Shown piece by piece: positions 1 to 13,690 of a DNA stretch of 64,000 nucleotides. Each line of letters opens with the position of its first letter. Position 1 is the stretch's first letter. Origin of the DNA: Mycolicibacterium thermoresistibile (GTDB lineage Bacteria; Actinomycetota; Actinomycetes; Mycobacteriales; Mycobacteriaceae); NCBI RefSeq assembly GCF_900187065.1, contig NZ_LT906483.1, positions 2,728,001 through 2,792,000 on the forward strand. The letters run 5' to 3'. Below the pieces are notes generated by a model, which did no database searches, was not told where the DNA came from, and saw only the letters and a program-made list of their open reading frames with translations. Position numbers and translations under genes: made by a program.

Positions 1-1
1 G

Positions 2-598
2 GCGGCGGTGGAGGACTGCTGGGCCGCGGTGCGGTGGACGGCCGCGCACGCCGCGGAGCTGGGCGGTGACCCGGCCCGGATCGCGGTGGCCGGTGACTCG
101 GCCGGCGGGAACCTGTCGGCGGTGATGGCCCTGCTGGACCGCGACCACGCCCGCGCCGACGGGTCGGCACCGATCCTGCGGTTCCAGCTGCTGTGGTATC
201 CCGCGACCACATGGGACACCTCGCTGCCGTCGTTCTCCGAGAACGCCGACGCCCCGGTGCTGGGGCTCGACGCCGTCGCCGGGCTGTCCCGCTGGTACGC
301 CGGCCACGTCGATCTGTCCGATCCCCCGGTGACGCTGGTGCCGGCCCGCGCCGACGACCTGTCCGGTCTGCCGCCGGCCTATATCGCCGTCGCCGGGCAC
401 GACCCGCTGCGTGACGACGGCGCCAAGTACGCCGAACTGCTGACCGCGGCGGGGGTTCCGGTCGAACTGCACAACGCCGACACCCTGGTGCACGGCTATC
501 TCGGCTATTCCGGGGTGGTGCCCGCCGCCACCGAGGCGACCGAGCGTGCGCTCAAGGCGCTGCGCGCCGCCCTGCACGGCCCCGGTTCGGCGTCCTGA
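2..598 (+). CDS. alpha/beta hydrolase of the HSL/LipH esterase type, 5' truncated by window edge
   Basis: Only the C-terminal ~198 residues are inside the window; the frame is open from base 2, so the start and the oxyanion HGGG motif lie upstream. The nucleophile elbow GDSAGG is visible (Ser at about residue 31 of the visible part), followed by the HDPLRDDG acid-loop region and a VHGY segment carrying the catalytic His. This order is that of hormone-sensitive-lipase-type carboxylesterases. It converges on metK with a 2-nt gap. In M. tuberculosis the LipH/LipI esterases also lie close to metK, which supports the call, but the exact orthologue cannot be fixed from this fragment. Substrate unknown; short-chain esters are typical of the family. 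Confidence 0.88.
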   Translation, partial: AAVEDCWAAVRWTAAHAAELGGDPARIAVAGDSAGGNLSAVMALLDRDHARADGSAPILRFQLLWYPATTWDTSLPSFSENADAPVLGLDAVAGLSRWYAGHVDLSDPPVTLVPARADDLSGLPPAYIAVAGHDPLRDDGAKYAELLTAAGVPVELHNADTLVHGYLGYSGVVPAATEATERALKALRAALHGPGSAS

Positions 599-600
599 CG

Positions 601-1809
601 CTAGATGACGGACTTGAGCGCCTCGACCTTGTCCAGCCGCTCCCACGGCAGGTCGACATCGGTGCGGCCGAAGTGGCCGTACGCGGCGGTCGGCGCGTAG
701 ATCGGGCGCAGCAGGTCCAGATCGCGGATGATCGCGCCGGGCCGCAGGTCGAACACCTCGAGGATGGCCCGCTCGATCTTGGCCGGGTCCACGGTCTCAC
801 TGCCGAAGGTCTCCACGAACAGGCCCACCGGGGCGGCCTTGCCGATCGCGTAGGCCACCTGCACCTCGATCCGATCCGCCAGCCCCGCGGCGACGACGTT
901 CTTGGCCACCCAGCGCATCGCGTACGCGGCGGACCGGTCCACCTTGGACGGATCCTTGCCGGAGAACGCGCCGCCGCCGTGGCGGGCGAATCCGCCGTAG
1001 GTGTCGACGATGATCTTGCGGCCGGTCAGCCCGGCGTCGCCCATCGGGCCGCCCAGCACGAACTTGCCGGTCGGGTTGACCAGCAGGCGGTAGTCGGAGG
1101 TGTCGACGGTGTCGTGGCCGAGGTCGTCGAGCACGGTGTTGACGACCTTCTCCCGGATCTCCGGGGCCAGCGTCTCGTCCAGATCGACGTCGGGGGCGTG
1201 CTGGGTGGACAGCACCACGGTGTCCAACCGCACCGGCCGGGTGCCGTCGTACTGGATGGTCACCTGGGTCTTGCCGTCGGGCCGCAGATACGGCAGCACA
1301 CCGTTCTTGCGCACCTCGGTCAGGCGCCGGGCCAACCGGTGGGCCAGCGCGATCGGCAGCGGCATGAGTTCGGGGGTGTCGCGGATCGCGTAGCCGAACA
1401 TCAGGCCCTGGTCGCCGGCGCCCTGGGTGTCCAGCGGATCGGCGGCGCCCTCCACCCGGGCCTCATGGGCGGTGTCGACCCCCTGGGCGATGTCGGGCGA
1501 CTGGGCGCCGATCCCGATGTTCACCCCGCAGGTGGCGCCGTCGAAACCCTTCTCCGACGAGTCGTAGCCGATGTCGAGGATGCGTTCGCGCACCGTGTTG
1601 GTGATGTCGGCGAACGCCTCCTTGGCGTTGGTGGTCACCTCGCCGACCACATGCACCTGTCCGGTGGTGACCAGCGTCTCGACCGCGACACGCGAATTGG
1701 GGTCCTGCGCCAGCAGCGCGTCGAGCACCGAGTCGCTGATCGCGTCACAGATCTTGTCGGGATGTCCCTCTGTGACGGATTCACTGGTAAACAGCCGACC
1801 TGTGCTCAC
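601..1809 (-). CDS. metK: S-adenosylmethionine synthetase
   Basis: The enzyme makes S-adenosylmethionine from methionine and ATP in the cytosol. The 402-residue length is that of bacterial MetK. Visible signatures are [12 protein letters not shown] near the N-terminus, [12 protein letters not shown] in the centre and [19 protein letters not shown] in the C-terminal third (ATP/phosphate and metal binding). The GTG start at 1809 is preceded by a purine-rich GGAAGGA at a suitable distance. It is the last gene of the minus-strand run with coaBC, rpoZ and gmk, an arrangement kept in mycobacteria. No SAM riboswitch-like structure was seen in the 80-nt gap upstream. Confidence 0.98.
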   Translation of the reverse strand: MSTGRLFTSESVTEGHPDKICDAISDSVLDALLAQDPNSRVAVETLVTTGQVHVVGEVTTNAKEAFADITNTVRERILDIGYDSSEKGFDGATCGVNIGIGAQSPDIAQGVDTAHEARVEGAADPLDTQGAGDQGLMFGYAIRDTPELMPLPIALAHRLARRLTEVRKNGVLPYLRPDGKTQVTIQYDGTRPVRLDTVVLSTQHAPDVDLDETLAPEIREKVVNTVLDDLGHDTVDTSDYRLLVNPTGKFVLGGPMGDAGLTGRKIIVDTYGGFARHGGGAFSGKDPSKVDRSAAYAMRWVAKNVVAAGLADRIEVQVAYAIGKAAPVGLFVETFGSETVDPAKIERAILEVFDLRPGAIIRDLDLLRPIYAPTAAYGHFGRTDVDLPWERLDKVEALKSVI

Positions 1810-1841
1810 TGCGCCATCCTTCCGAATACTTAGTTAGCCGA

Positions 1842-1847
1842 ATAGTA
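1842..1847 (-). promoter_or_regulatory. possible metK -10 element
   Basis: On the minus strand TACTAT fits the mycobacterial TANNNT -10 pattern and would place a transcription start about 26 nt upstream of the metK GTG. No convincing -35 hexamer is seen, which is common in mycobacteria. Prediction only. Confidence 0.35.
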
Positions 1848-1889
1848 GGTCAGGTGCAGCCAACCGCCTGCGCGGCCCCGGCGCAATGG

Positions 1890-3143
1890 TTACGCGCTGC
1901 CTGAGGTTTGCAGGAAGGCTGCGATCGCGTCCACGATACGACTCGCCATCAGCGTCTTCGAGCCGTGTTCGAGCTGCGATTCGGCGCCGTCGGCGGCCAG
2001 CAACCAGCCGGCGTTGTCCTCGACCTCGAACGCCCGGTTCTCACCGACCGCGTTGACCACCAGCAGATCGCAGCCCTTGCGTTTCAGCTTCGCCCGGGCG
2101 TGGTGGAGCACATCACCGCTGGCGTCCCCGGTCTCGGCGGCGAACCCGACGATCGCGCGCATGTTCGGCAGCTGCCCGTCGGCTCGGGACCGCACCACCC
2201 CGGCGAGCACATCGTCGGTGCGGGTCAGTTCGATGACCGGCGCGGGCGCATTCGGATCGCTGGACTTCTTGATCTTGGTCTCGGCCGGATGCGCGGGCCG
2301 GAAATCGGCCACCGCGGCGGCCATCACCAGCACATGTGCCTCGGGGGCGGCCTTGTTGACCGCATCGCGCATCTGGGCGGCGGACCCGACGTGCGACACC
2401 TCGACGCCGGCCGGGTCGACCAGCCCGGCGGTGTTCCCGGCGATGAGTTTCACCTCGGCGCCTCGCTGGGCCATCACCCGGGCCATCGCGTAACCCTGCT
2501 TACCGGAACTGCGGTTGCCGATGAAGCGCACCGGGTCGATCGGTTCCCGGGTGCCGCCGGCGGTCACCACCACCTTGACGCCGGGCAGGTCGTAGGGCAG
2601 GGCGTCGGCGCGGTCCAGCAGCAGCTTGGCCAGCGTGGTGATCTCCTCGGCCTCCGGCAACCGGCCGGCGCCGCTGTCCGCGCCGGTGAGCCGGCCGGAG
2701 GCGGGTTCCAGCACCACCGCGCCGCGCCGGCGCAGGGTGGCGACGTTCTCCACGGTCGCCGGGTGGAACCACATCTCGGTGTGCATGGCCGGTGCGAACA
2801 GCACCGGGCAGCGCGCGGTGAGCAGGGTCGCGGTGAGCAGATCGTCGGCCCGGCCCGCCGCGGCACGCGCCAACAGGTCGGCGGTGGCCGGCGCCACCAC
2901 CACCAGATCGGCCTGCTGTCCGATGCGGACATGGGCCACCTCGGGCACGTCCTCGAACACCCCGGTGTGCACGGGGTTCCCGGACAGCGCCTCGAAGCTG
3001 GCGGCTCCGACGAATTTCAGCGCGGACTCGGTGGGCACGACCCGGACGTCATGGCCGGCCTCCGAGAGCTGCCGGACCACGGTGCACGCCTTGAAGGCGG
3101 CAATACCTCCGGATACGCCGACGACTATCCGCTTGGAGTCCAC
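1890..3143 (-). CDS. coaBC: bifunctional phosphopantothenoylcysteine decarboxylase / phosphopantothenate-cysteine ligase
   Basis: This enzyme catalyses two consecutive steps of coenzyme A synthesis: CTP-dependent ligation of cysteine to 4'-phosphopantothenate, then FMN-dependent decarboxylation. The N-terminal half has the flavin-binding opening GVSGGIAAFKA and the FAPAMHTEMW loop. The C-terminal CoaB half has VRFIGNRSSGKQGYAMA, MAAAVADFRP and the KIKK lysine motif. Its 417 residues match mycobacterial CoaBC (Dfp). The start is GTG at 3143. It lies 15 nt downstream of rpoZ, so the two are probably co-transcribed; metK follows after 80 nt. Confidence 0.97.
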   Translation of the reverse strand: MDSKRIVVGVSGGIAAFKACTVVRQLSEAGHDVRVVPTESALKFVGAASFEALSGNPVHTGVFEDVPEVAHVRIGQQADLVVVAPATADLLARAAAGRADDLLTATLLTARCPVLFAPAMHTEMWFHPATVENVATLRRRGAVVLEPASGRLTGADSGAGRLPEAEEITTLAKLLLDRADALPYDLPGVKVVVTAGGTREPIDPVRFIGNRSSGKQGYAMARVMAQRGAEVKLIAGNTAGLVDPAGVEVSHVGSAAQMRDAVNKAAPEAHVLVMAAAVADFRPAHPAETKIKKSSDPNAPAPVIELTRTDDVLAGVVRSRADGQLPNMRAIVGFAAETGDASGDVLHHARAKLKRKGCDLLVVNAVGENRAFEVEDNAGWLLAADGAESQLEHGSKTLMASRIVDAIAAFLQTSGSA

Positions 3144-3158
3144 CCGGCCAGCCCCGGC

Positions 3159-3473
3159 CTATTCGCCTTCGGTGTGCTCGAGCAAGTCGGCGTGGATCTC
3201 GCGAAGCGCTATCGACAGCGGCTTCTCGTGCAGACCCGGCTCGACCAGCGGCCCGACGTATTCGAGGATGCCGTCGCCGAGCTGGTTGTAGTAGTCGTTG
3301 ATCTGCCGGGCGCGCTTGGCGGCGAAGATGACCAGCGCGTACTTGCTCGACACCCGTTCGAGAAGTTCGTCGATGGGCGGATTGGTGAGGCCCAGCGGGG
3401 TGTCGTAGACGGCGGTGGCCGACGAGTCACCGGCCACGGCGTTCGACCGCGCGTCGGCGGACGGGGTGCTCAC
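3159..3473 (-). CDS. rpoZ: RNA polymerase omega subunit
   Basis: The small omega subunit helps fold and assemble beta-prime into RNA polymerase. The 104-residue protein shows the characteristic core: [16 protein letters not shown], then a helix with [10 protein letters not shown], then the acidic C-terminus. It begins with GTG at 3473 after a GGAGAG-type ribosome binding site. It sits between gmk (169 nt upstream) and coaBC (15 nt downstream), the conserved mycobacterial order. Confidence 0.97.
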   Translation of the reverse strand: MSTPSADARSNAVAGDSSATAVYDTPLGLTNPPIDELLERVSSKYALVIFAAKRARQINDYYNQLGDGILEYVGPLVEPGLHEKPLSIALREIHADLLEHTEGE

Positions 3474-3642
3474 GTAAAACTCTCCTGCTGTTCAGCGGAA
3501 TGCTCGATGGTTCGTCAGACTTCTTCAGGCTGTCGTCGAGCTTCTTCGGTGGCTCAATTCTCTTCGGGTTTCGTCGGGGCTGAATCCCCGGGACCCAAAT
3601 CGCCGAGCACGCTCTGCATCAGGGCATCAGGCGCGGGGGTCA

Positions 3643-4215
3643 TCAGGGGTCCACCAGCAAGGATACCAATTCGGCGCAGGCGGTCTCCAAATCGCTGTTC
3701 ACCACGATCCGGTCGAATTCGCTCTGCGCGGCCAGTTCGGCCCTCGCGGTGTCCAGCCGCCGGGCGATCACCTCGGGCGTCTCGGTGCCGCGACCGACCA
3801 GCCGCTCCTCGAGGGTCTGCCAGTCGGGCGGGGCGACGAACACCGTCATCGCCTCCGGCATGGCCGCCTTCACCGCGCGGGCGCCGGCCAGATCGACCTC
3901 GATCAGCACCGGCCGACCGTCCTTCACCGCCCGCCGGATCGGTTCGGCCGGAGTGCCGGAGCGGTGCAGACCGCCATGGATCTCAGCCCACTCCAACAAC
4001 TCGCCGCTGTCGATCAGTTCGGCGAACCGTTCGGGGCTGATGAACGAGTAGTCAACGCCGTCCACTTCGCCGGGGCGGGGCGCCCTGGTCGTGACCGAGA
4101 CGGAGAAGTACAGGTCGGGAACCCTTTCTCGGATGCAGCGCACCAGAGAGGTTTTCCCGACGGCAGAGGGACCAGACAGCACCATCACCCGCCCGGCCCC
4201 CCGGCCGACGTTCAC
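3643..4215 (-). CDS. gmk: guanylate kinase
   Basis: Phosphorylates GMP to GDP with ATP. The P-loop GPSAVGKTS is at residues 15-23, followed by the GMP-binding segment [16 protein letters not shown] and the [11 protein letters not shown] motif. At 190 residues the protein has the usual length without the N-terminal extension seen in some mycobacterial homologues. The GTG start at 4215 lies 8 nt from the mihF stop, so mihF and gmk are almost certainly co-transcribed. Confidence 0.97.
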   Translation of the reverse strand: MNVGRGAGRVMVLSGPSAVGKTSLVRCIRERVPDLYFSVSVTTRAPRPGEVDGVDYSFISPERFAELIDSGELLEWAEIHGGLHRSGTPAEPIRRAVKDGRPVLIEVDLAGARAVKAAMPEAMTVFVAPPDWQTLEERLVGRGTETPEVIARRLDTARAELAAQSEFDRIVVNSDLETACAELVSLLVDP

Positions 4216-4223
4216 TTGCCTCC

Positions 4224-4541
4224 TCAGGCCTGGTCGAACTTCTCCAACAGCGCCTTGCGCTGACGATCGCCCAGCCCGCGCAGCCGGCGGGTCGGAGCGA
4301 TCTCGAGTTCGGTCATGATCTCCTGCGCCTTGACCTTGCCGACCTTCGGCAGGGCCTCCAGCAGCGCGGAAACCTTCATCTTGCCCAGGACCTCGTCGGT
4401 CTCGGCGTCCTTGAGCACCTGCTTGAGGGTCGTACCGCCGCGCTTGAGCCGATCCTTGAGTTCGGCACGGGCTCGACGTGCGGCAGCAGCCTTCTCCAAC
4501 GCCGCCGCGCGCTGTTCGTCGGTCAACTGGGGAAGGGCCAC
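4224..4541 (-). CDS. mihF: mycobacterial integration host factor
   Basis: A nucleoid-associated protein that binds and bends DNA; its mycobacterial relatives were found as the host factor for phage L5 integration. It is not homologous to proteobacterial IHF. The 105 residues comprise a basic N-terminal helix ([18 protein letters not shown]) and a helix-two-turn-helix module ending in [16 protein letters not shown]. The start is GTG at 4541, with the Shine-Dalgarno complement CCTCC at 4547-4551. It is the first gene of the mihF-gmk pair. Confidence 0.96.
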   Translation of the reverse strand: MALPQLTDEQRAAALEKAAAARRARAELKDRLKRGGTTLKQVLKDAETDEVLGKMKVSALLEALPKVGKVKAQEIMTELEIAPTRRLRGLGDRQRKALLEKFDQA

Positions 4542-4910
4542 GGGTTCCTCCGTCTCTCGCCTATTGGGCCATCGGGATCAATTTTATTTTGGCTGGTCGT
4601 GGAATCAGCCAGCGACGACGACCGTACCCACGCCGTCCGACGAATGCGAACCCCACCCCCCGGCGAACAACCTCAAAATCCCAGCTTGTAGTGGGCAACA
4701 TCACCAGTGTCGCAGCCGCCGGCACCGGCCGCGACCGTTGCTCGCCACCCCGATTCCGGACGGAATTTCCTGCATATCGGGGGTTTTGCGGTGTTCGCCG
4801 GACCCGCCCGGCCGAACCCCGCCGGCCGCGGCGCGCTCGGCGGGCGGCTGAAAGAGAATTTTTAGAAAGTTCTCGCTGGTCACGGCGTGTCGGGCGTGTC
4901 GCCGGGGCGG
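4542..4910. other. mihF upstream region (369 nt without a gene)
   Basis: The gap between the pyrF stop and the mihF start holds no convincing reading frame. On the minus strand a TAAAAT box (complement at 4581-4586), 40 nt upstream of the mihF start, is the best -10 candidate. Further upstream an AT-rich patch with an imperfect GAGAA/TTCTC inverted repeat (4854-4874) is followed by GC-rich inverted repeats (about 4800-4850) that could end pyrF transcription. All regulatory readings are predictions. Confidence 0.4.
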
Positions 4911-5758
4911 TCAGGCCAGATGGGCGACCGCATCGCGGATGCGTTCGGCGGCGCTGCGCAGCGCGGTGGGATCGGGTCCGGACCGCAGCACCGCCCGCGA
5001 CACCGCGGGCAGCAGTTGCCCGCGACCTGCTCCACCGAGGCCGGAGAGCTGCTCCGGCCGGCCGCCCTGCGCCCCCACGCCCGGAACCAGCACCGGGCCG
5101 CCCAGCCCGCTCAGATCGGGCGGTTCGGCGACGGTGGCACCCACCACCACCCCGACCGAGCCGGAGGCGGCCTGGTTCGCTCCCGCCGCGGAGGCGGCCT
5201 GGTTCTCCGCCGCCGCGGAGTCGACGATCCACTGGGCCACGGTGCGGTCCCCGACCCGCGCCCGCTGCAGCGGCACCCCCTCCGGATTGGAGGTGGCGGC
5301 CAGCACGAACACGCCGCGGCCGTGGGCGGCGGCGGTGTCGAGCAGCGGCCGCAGCGACTCGAACCCCAGATACGGGGAGGCGGTCACCGCGTCGGCCGCC
5401 AACGGTGAGTCCCCCGCCCACGCGGCGGCGTAGGCGGCCATGGTGGAGCCGATGTCGCCGCGTTTAGCGTCGGCCAGCACCAGCACCCCGGCCTCGCGCA
5501 GCGCGCCGATGGTGCGTTCCAGCACGGCGTAGCCGGCCGCGCCGTACGCCTCGAAGAACGCCACCTGCGGTTTGACGATCGCCAGTTCGGCGAACGCCGT
5601 CACGCAGATGTCGCTGAACCGGCGCAGCCCGTCGGCGTCGGTGTCCAGCCCCCAGGCCCGCAGCAGCTCCGGGTGCGGGTCGATACCGCAGCACAGCGGG
5701 CCGCGGCGGGCCACCGCATCGGCGAGCCGGGCGCCGAATCCGCGGGCCGGTGCGGCCG

Positions 5759-5762
<4 letters not shown>
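4911..5762 (-). CDS. pyrF: orotidine 5'-phosphate decarboxylase
   Basis: Last step of de novo UMP synthesis. The catalytic motif DAKRGD is at residues 98-103, preceded by [12 protein letters not shown], and the phosphate-binding [10 protein letters not shown] lies in the C-terminal third. This is the longer mycobacterial/myxobacterial-type PyrF; 283 residues here. The start is a TTG at 5762 in a TTGA overlap with the carB stop, so translation is coupled to carB. A 27-bp tandem repeat (5161-5214) inside the gene doubles an Ala/Asn-rich loop. Confidence 0.96.
5161..5214. repeat. 27-bp tandem repeat, two copies, inside pyrF
   Basis: Copies at 5161-5187 and 5188-5214 differ at only a few positions and keep the reading frame, encoding adjacent ANQAASG-like and ENQAASA-like loop segments of PyrF. 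It lies in the variable loop between the barrel strands, away from the catalytic motif. Confidence 0.85.
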
Positions 5763-9111
<3,349 letters not shown>

Positions 9112-9112
<1 letters not shown>

Positions 9113-10341
9113 TAACGCGTCTCCCCATCCCCGTGAGAGTCCCCATTTGTACGCGACACGCCGCTGGTTGGTGTGCAGACACGGTCGCTCGCGGCAGAGG
9201 CCATGACATCGATGAACTGATCGAACAGATTGTTGGCGTCGTGCGGGCCGGCCGCCGCCTCCGGGTGGTACTGCACCGAGAACGCGCGGCCGCTCACCAA
9301 CCGGACACCCTCGACCACCCCGTCGTTCGCGCAGGTGTGGCTGATCTCGGCCCGGCCGAACGGGGTGTCGAACACCTCCCCGGCCTCACCCTCGAGCGCG
9401 AACCCGTGGTTCTGCGCGGTGATCGCGACCCGGCCGGTGCGGTGGTCGATCACCGGCACGTTGTGACCGCGGTGGCCGAACACCATCTTGTAGGTCGACC
9501 GGCCCAGGGCCCGGCCCAGGATCTGGTTGCCGAAACAGATGCCGAACAACGGGATCCCGGCCTCGAGCACCGATCGGGTCACCGCCACCACGTGGTCGGC
9601 GGTGGCCGGATCGCCCGGACCGTTGGACAAGAACACCCCGTCCGGTTTCAGATCCCTCAGCTCGTCGAAGGTGGTTCCCGCCGGCATCACGTGCGTCCGT
9701 ACCCCGCGCTGCACGAAGTTGCGCGGGGTGTTGGTCTTGATGCCCAGGTCGATGGCCGCGATGACGAAACGGTGCGGGCCCTCGGGTTCGAGCACATACG
9801 GCTCCGGTGTGGTGACCTCGCCGGACAGGTTGGCGCCCAGCATCGACGGCTGCTCGCGCACCCGGGTCACCAGTTCGTCGATGTCGGCCAGCGCCGGCCC
9901 GGAGAACACCCCGGCCTTCATCGTGCCGCGGGTGCGCAGATGCCGCACCACCGCGCGGGTGTCGATGCCGGCGATGCCGACGATGTTCTGCCGGACCAGT
10001 TCCTCCTCGAGGGTGCGGGTGGCGCGCCAGTTCGACGCCCGCGGCGACGGGTCGCGCACCGCGTAGCCGGCCACCCAGATCTTGTCGCCGCGGCTCTCGC
10101 TGTCCTCGTCGTTCCAGCCGGTGTTGCCGATGTGCGGTGCGGTGGCGATGACGATCTGCCGGTGAAAGCTCGGATCGGTCAACGCTTCCTGGTACCCGGA
10201 CATCCCGGTGGTGAACACCGCTTCGCCGAGCGTCTCCCCGACCGCACCGAACGCGACACCGGTGAAGACCCGGCCGTCCTCGAGAACCAGGACCGCCCTG
10301 GTCGCCGCTGTGGTCGCCTGCGTGGACGCTGTCATGGTCAT
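9112..10341 (-). CDS. carA: carbamoyl-phosphate synthase small (glutaminase) subunit
   Basis: Hydrolyses glutamine and passes ammonia to CarB. The class I glutamine amidotransferase domain is in the C-terminal half: nucleophile Cys269 in [11 protein letters not shown] and the catalytic pair His358/Glu360 in [12 protein letters not shown]. The N-terminal half carries the CarA-specific [16 protein letters not shown] segment. A hydrophilic tail of about 25 residues follows the amidotransferase core. The start at 10341 overlaps the preceding membrane-protein stop as ATGA; an in-frame ATG at 10335 is an alternative. Confidence 0.97.
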
Positions 10342-10838
10342 GCCACCTCTCCCAGCCAGGGCGCGTACTCCGTGCGGTCGTCACCGCGGAACCCGGTGTC
10401 GATCTCGGTGCCCGACGGCAGGCGCCATCGGATCACCAGGATCGCGTCGGGCGCGATCACCTTGCCGGCCAACGCTTTCTCAGTGCGGATATTGACGATC
10501 GACTCGTCGGGGATCCAGATCGGGTGCGCGCCGCTGCGCTGCAACATGATGCCTTCCGGGTAGCGGGTGAGCACGGCCTTGGTGCGGTAGCCCAGATCGC
10601 CGAAGGCGATGCGGTCGTTCCAGTGCGGCACCAGGGTGCTGCCGACGTAGAGCCCCTTCGTCGGCGGGACGAGGGCCGGGCCGACCGTGTCGGGCAGGGG
10701 CGGCAGGCTGCCGATCAGCGCGGCCTGCCGTTCGGCCCGTCGCCGCCAGCCGCGCATCATCGCCTGGATCACCAGCGCGATCAGCACCACGACGACGAGC
10801 GCCATGATCAGCGATCCGATCAGGGTGCCGGTGTTCAT
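10338..10838 (-). CDS. single-pass membrane protein in the pyr operon (Rv1382-like)
   Basis: A 166-residue protein with one N-terminal transmembrane helix (about residues 7-27) and a basic stop-transfer WRRRAERQ, leaving a mainly beta-predicted C-terminal domain that would face the cytosol. It lies between pyrC (13 nt upstream) and carA (4-nt overlap), the position of Rv1382 in M. tuberculosis. No catalytic motif is visible. The conserved location suggests a link to the pyrimidine operon, but its function is unknown. Confidence 0.88.
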   Translation of the reverse strand: MNTGTLIGSLIMALVVVVLIALVIQAMMRGWRRRAERQAALIGSLPPLPDTVGPALVPPTKGLYVGSTLVPHWNDRIAFGDLGYRTKAVLTRYPEGIMLQRSGAHPIWIPDESIVNIRTEKALAGKVIAPDAILVIRWRLPSGTEIDTGFRGDDRTEYAPWLGEVA

Positions 10839-10851
10839 CAGGTCCCCGCGC

Positions 10852-12156
10852 TCATGACGTCGCGGCCTTCCCGTCGCGGGCGGTGATCTTGCCGCGCAAC
10901 ATGGTCAGCGTCACGGTGGCCGGCAGCGTCATCGATTCGTAGGGGGTGTTCGCCGATCGGCTGGCCAGCCCGGAGCCCTCGACCACCCAGCTGGCGTCCG
11001 GGTCGACGACGGTGAGGTTGGCCGGTTCCCCGACCTCCAGCGGGCGCCCCTGATCGGGCAGCCCGACGATGCGGGCCGGGTTCTCGCTCATCACCCGCGC
11101 CACCCCGCGCCAGTCCAGCAGCCCGGGCGTCACCATGGTCTGCACCACCACCGACAACGCGGTCTGCAGACCCAGCATGCCGGGGCGGGCGGCGGCGAAC
11201 TCGCACATCTTCTCGTGTTCGGCGTGCGGCGCGTGGTCGGTGGCCACACAGTCGATCACACCGTCGGCCAGCGCCCGCCGCAGCGCCTCGGCGTCTCCGG
11301 CCTCGCGCAGCGGCGGGTTGACCCGGTTGCGGCCGTCGTAGCTGGCCAGCCGGGAGTCATCCAGCATCAGGTGGTGCGGGGTGACCTCGGCGGTGATCGA
11401 GATTCCTTGGGCCTTGGCCCATTTCACCAGTTCGACGGTCCCGGCGGTGGAGGCGTGGCAGATGTGCACGCGCGCGCCGGCGTCGCGGGCCAGCAGGGCG
11501 TCGCGGGCCACGATCGACTCCTCGGCCGCCCGCGGCCAGCCGGTCAGCCCGAGCCGGGCCGCGTTGGGCCCCTCGTGGGCGACGGCGCCGACGGTCAGCC
11601 GCGGCTCCTCGGCGTGCTGGGCGATCAGCACCCCCAGCCCGCGCGCGTATTCCAGGGCGCGCCGCATCACCAGCGGGTCGTGCACGCAGAGGCCATCGTC
11701 GGAGAACATCCGCACCCGGGCGGCGCCGGCGGCCATCAGGCCCATCTCGGTGAGCTGTCTGCCCTCCAGGCCGACGGTCACGGCGCCGACCGGATGCACG
11801 TCGACCAGCCCGACCTGCTGGCCGCGCCGCCAGACGTGGTCGGTGACCACCGGGCTGTCGGCCACCGGATCGGTGTTGGCCATCGCGAACACCGCCGTGT
11901 AGCCGCCGAGAGCCGCTGCCGCCGAACCGGTTTCGATGTCCTCGGCGTATTCGCGGCCGGGCTCGCGCAGGTGGGTGTGCAGATCGACGAAGCCGGGCAG
12001 CAGGATCTGACCGTCGGCGTCGATGACGTCACCGAGTTCACCGTCGCCGGGAATCGGCAGCTTCTCGCCGATCTCGGCGATCTGACCGTCGGCGACCAGC
12101 ACGTCGACGGGTTCACCCTCGCCGTAGGGTCGCACGTTGCGGATCAAAACCCTCAT
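10852..12156 (-). CDS. pyrC: dihydroorotase
   Basis: Catalyses the reversible cyclisation of carbamoyl aspartate to dihydroorotate. This is a class I type enzyme of 434 residues: metal-binding HTH at residues 60-62 in the conserved [10 protein letters not shown], later ligands in HICHAST, TPHHL and the catalytic DHAPH. The frame is open further upstream, but the ATG at 12156 is chosen because it begins the homologous sequence [10 protein letters not shown] and overlaps the pyrB TGA as ATGA. Confidence 0.97.
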   Translation of the reverse strand: MRVLIRNVRPYGEGEPVDVLVADGQIAEIGEKLPIPGDGELGDVIDADGQILLPGFVDLHTHLREPGREYAEDIETGSAAAALGGYTAVFAMANTDPVADSPVVTDHVWRRGQQVGLVDVHPVGAVTVGLEGRQLTEMGLMAAGAARVRMFSDDGLCVHDPLVMRRALEYARGLGVLIAQHAEEPRLTVGAVAHEGPNAARLGLTGWPRAAEESIVARDALLARDAGARVHICHASTAGTVELVKWAKAQGISITAEVTPHHLMLDDSRLASYDGRNRVNPPLREAGDAEALRRALADGVIDCVATDHAPHAEHEKMCEFAAARPGMLGLQTALSVVVQTMVTPGLLDWRGVARVMSENPARIVGLPDQGRPLEVGEPANLTVVDPDASWVVEGSGLASRSANTPYESMTLPATVTLTMLRGKITARDGKAATS

Positions 12157-13106
12157 ACACTCACCTGTTCGTCGGCACCCACGAGCAGGTGGAACAGCAC
12201 CGCCATCCGCACGTGGACCCCGTTGGAAACCTGTTGCAACACCGCCGATTGCACCGAATCGGCCACCGTGGACGCGATCTCCATGCCCCGCAGCATCGGA
12301 CCCGGATGCAGCACCACCGCGTCGCCGGACAGCATGGCCTGCCGCTGCTCGCTGAGCCCGTAGAGCACCGAGTACTCCCGCGCCGACGGGAAGAAGCCGC
12401 CGTTCATCCGCTCGGCCTGCACCCGCAGCATCAGCACCGCGTCGGCGCCGGGCAGTTCGGCGTCGAGATCGTGCGACACGGTGGCCGGCCAATCGGTAAC
12501 CCCCACCGGCAGCAGTGTGGGCGGGGCGACCAGCACCACCTCGGCGCCCAGGGTGTGCAGCAGCGACACATTGGACCGGGCCACCCGGCTGTGCAGGATG
12601 TCGCCGACGATGACGACCCGCCGGCCCTCGATACCGCCGAGCCGCTGCCGGATCGTCAGCGCGTCCAGCAGCGCCTGGGTGGGGTGTTCGTGGGTGCCGT
12701 CCCCGGCGTTGATGACGCTGGGCCCGCCGCCGTCCCCGTCGGCCGTCCAGTGCGCCAGCTGCTGGGCCGCCCCGGACGCCGGGTGGCGGATGACCAGCGC
12801 GTCGGCGCCGGCCGCCCGCAACGTCAGCGCGGTGTCGCGCAGCGACTCCCCCTTGCCCACCGAGGACCCGGTGGCGCTGACGTTGATCACGTCGGCGCTC
12901 ATCCACTTGCCGGCCACCTCGAACGACACCCGGGTGCGGGTGGAGTTCTCGTAGAACATCGTGATGATGGTGCGGCCGCGCAGCGTGGGCAGCTTCTTCA
13001 CATCCCGGCCGAGCAGCGCCTGCCGGAACCGGTCGGCGTCGTCGAGGATGGCCACGGCCTCGTCACGTGACAGATCGGCCGCCGACAGCAGATGCCGAGC
13101 CGTCAT
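12153..13106 (-). CDS. pyrB: aspartate carbamoyltransferase catalytic subunit
   Basis: Condenses carbamoyl phosphate with aspartate, the committed step of pyrimidine synthesis. The carbamoyl-phosphate loop STRTR is at residues 55-59 and the aspartate-side HPGPMLRG motif is near the C-terminus. At 317 residues it is a plain catalytic chain, and no pyrI regulatory subunit gene is present. The gene overlaps both pyrR (4 nt upstream) and pyrC (4 nt downstream). Confidence 0.98.
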   Translation of the reverse strand: MTARHLLSAADLSRDEAVAILDDADRFRQALLGRDVKKLPTLRGRTIITMFYENSTRTRVSFEVAGKWMSADVINVSATGSSVGKGESLRDTALTLRAAGADALVIRHPASGAAQQLAHWTADGDGGGPSVINAGDGTHEHPTQALLDALTIRQRLGGIEGRRVVIVGDILHSRVARSNVSLLHTLGAEVVLVAPPTLLPVGVTDWPATVSHDLDAELPGADAVLMLRVQAERMNGGFFPSAREYSVLYGLSEQRQAMLSGDAVVLHPGPMLRGMEIASTVADSVQSAVLQQVSNGVHVRMAVLFHLLVGADEQVSV

Positions 13107-13669
13107 CTGGAGATCACCACCCCGTCCCGGTCGTCGTGTTCACGCAGCAGCACCCGCACGCTCTCACTGCGGGAGGTCGGCACGTTCTTGCCGACATAGT
13201 CGGCGCGCAACGGCAACTCGCGGTGCCCGCGGTCGACCAGCACCGCCAGCTGCACCGCGCGCGGCCGGCCGATGTCGCGCAGCGCATCCAGCGCCGACCG
13301 CACCGAGCGGCCGGAGAACAACACGTCGTCGACGAGGATCACCAGCGCGTCGTCGATCCCGCCCTCGGGGATGGTGGTGTCCTCCAACGGGCGGGGCGGT
13401 TTGATGTTCAGGTCGTCGCGGTACAGCGTGATGTCCAGTGCGCCGTGCGGCACCTGCACGCCGGAGAATTCGCGGATCTTGGTGGCCAGCCGGTCGGCCA
13501 GCGTCACCCCGCGGGTGGGGATTCCCAGCAGCACCACCCGGGGCGCGTCCGGACCGTCGAGCGCGGTCTTCTCGATGATCTGATGGGCGATGCGGGAAAT
13601 GGTTCGGCCGACGTCCGCCGCGGACAACAATTCCCGGGCGGCATCTGAACCGTCAGCCATCGAGCCCAC
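13103..13669 (-). CDS. pyrR: pyr operon regulatory protein / uracil phosphoribosyltransferase
   Basis: PyrR senses uridine nucleotides and binds a hairpin in pyr mRNA; many homologues also have uracil phosphoribosyltransferase activity. The PRPP-binding motif [13 protein letters not shown] is at about residues 109-121, with the GIPTRG hood loop before it. The chosen GTG at 13669 is 13 nt after AGGAGG; an ATG at 13660 is an alternative and lies 22 nt after it. First gene of the pyr operon. The leader carries a PyrR-binding-loop match directly before the Shine-Dalgarno sequence, so it probably represses its own translation when bound. Confidence 0.97.
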   Translation of the reverse strand: MGSMADGSDAARELLSAADVGRTISRIAHQIIEKTALDGPDAPRVVLLGIPTRGVTLADRLATKIREFSGVQVPHGALDITLYRDDLNIKPPRPLEDTTIPEGGIDDALVILVDDVLFSGRSVRSALDALRDIGRPRAVQLAVLVDRGHRELPLRADYVGKNVPTSRSESVRVLLREHDDRDGVVISR

Positions 13670-13690
13670 GAGTGACCCCTGACCTCCTTC

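Noticed and set aside
1810-1889. A SAM riboswitch before metK
   Set aside because: Only 80 nt are available and no four-way junction or conserved core could be found.
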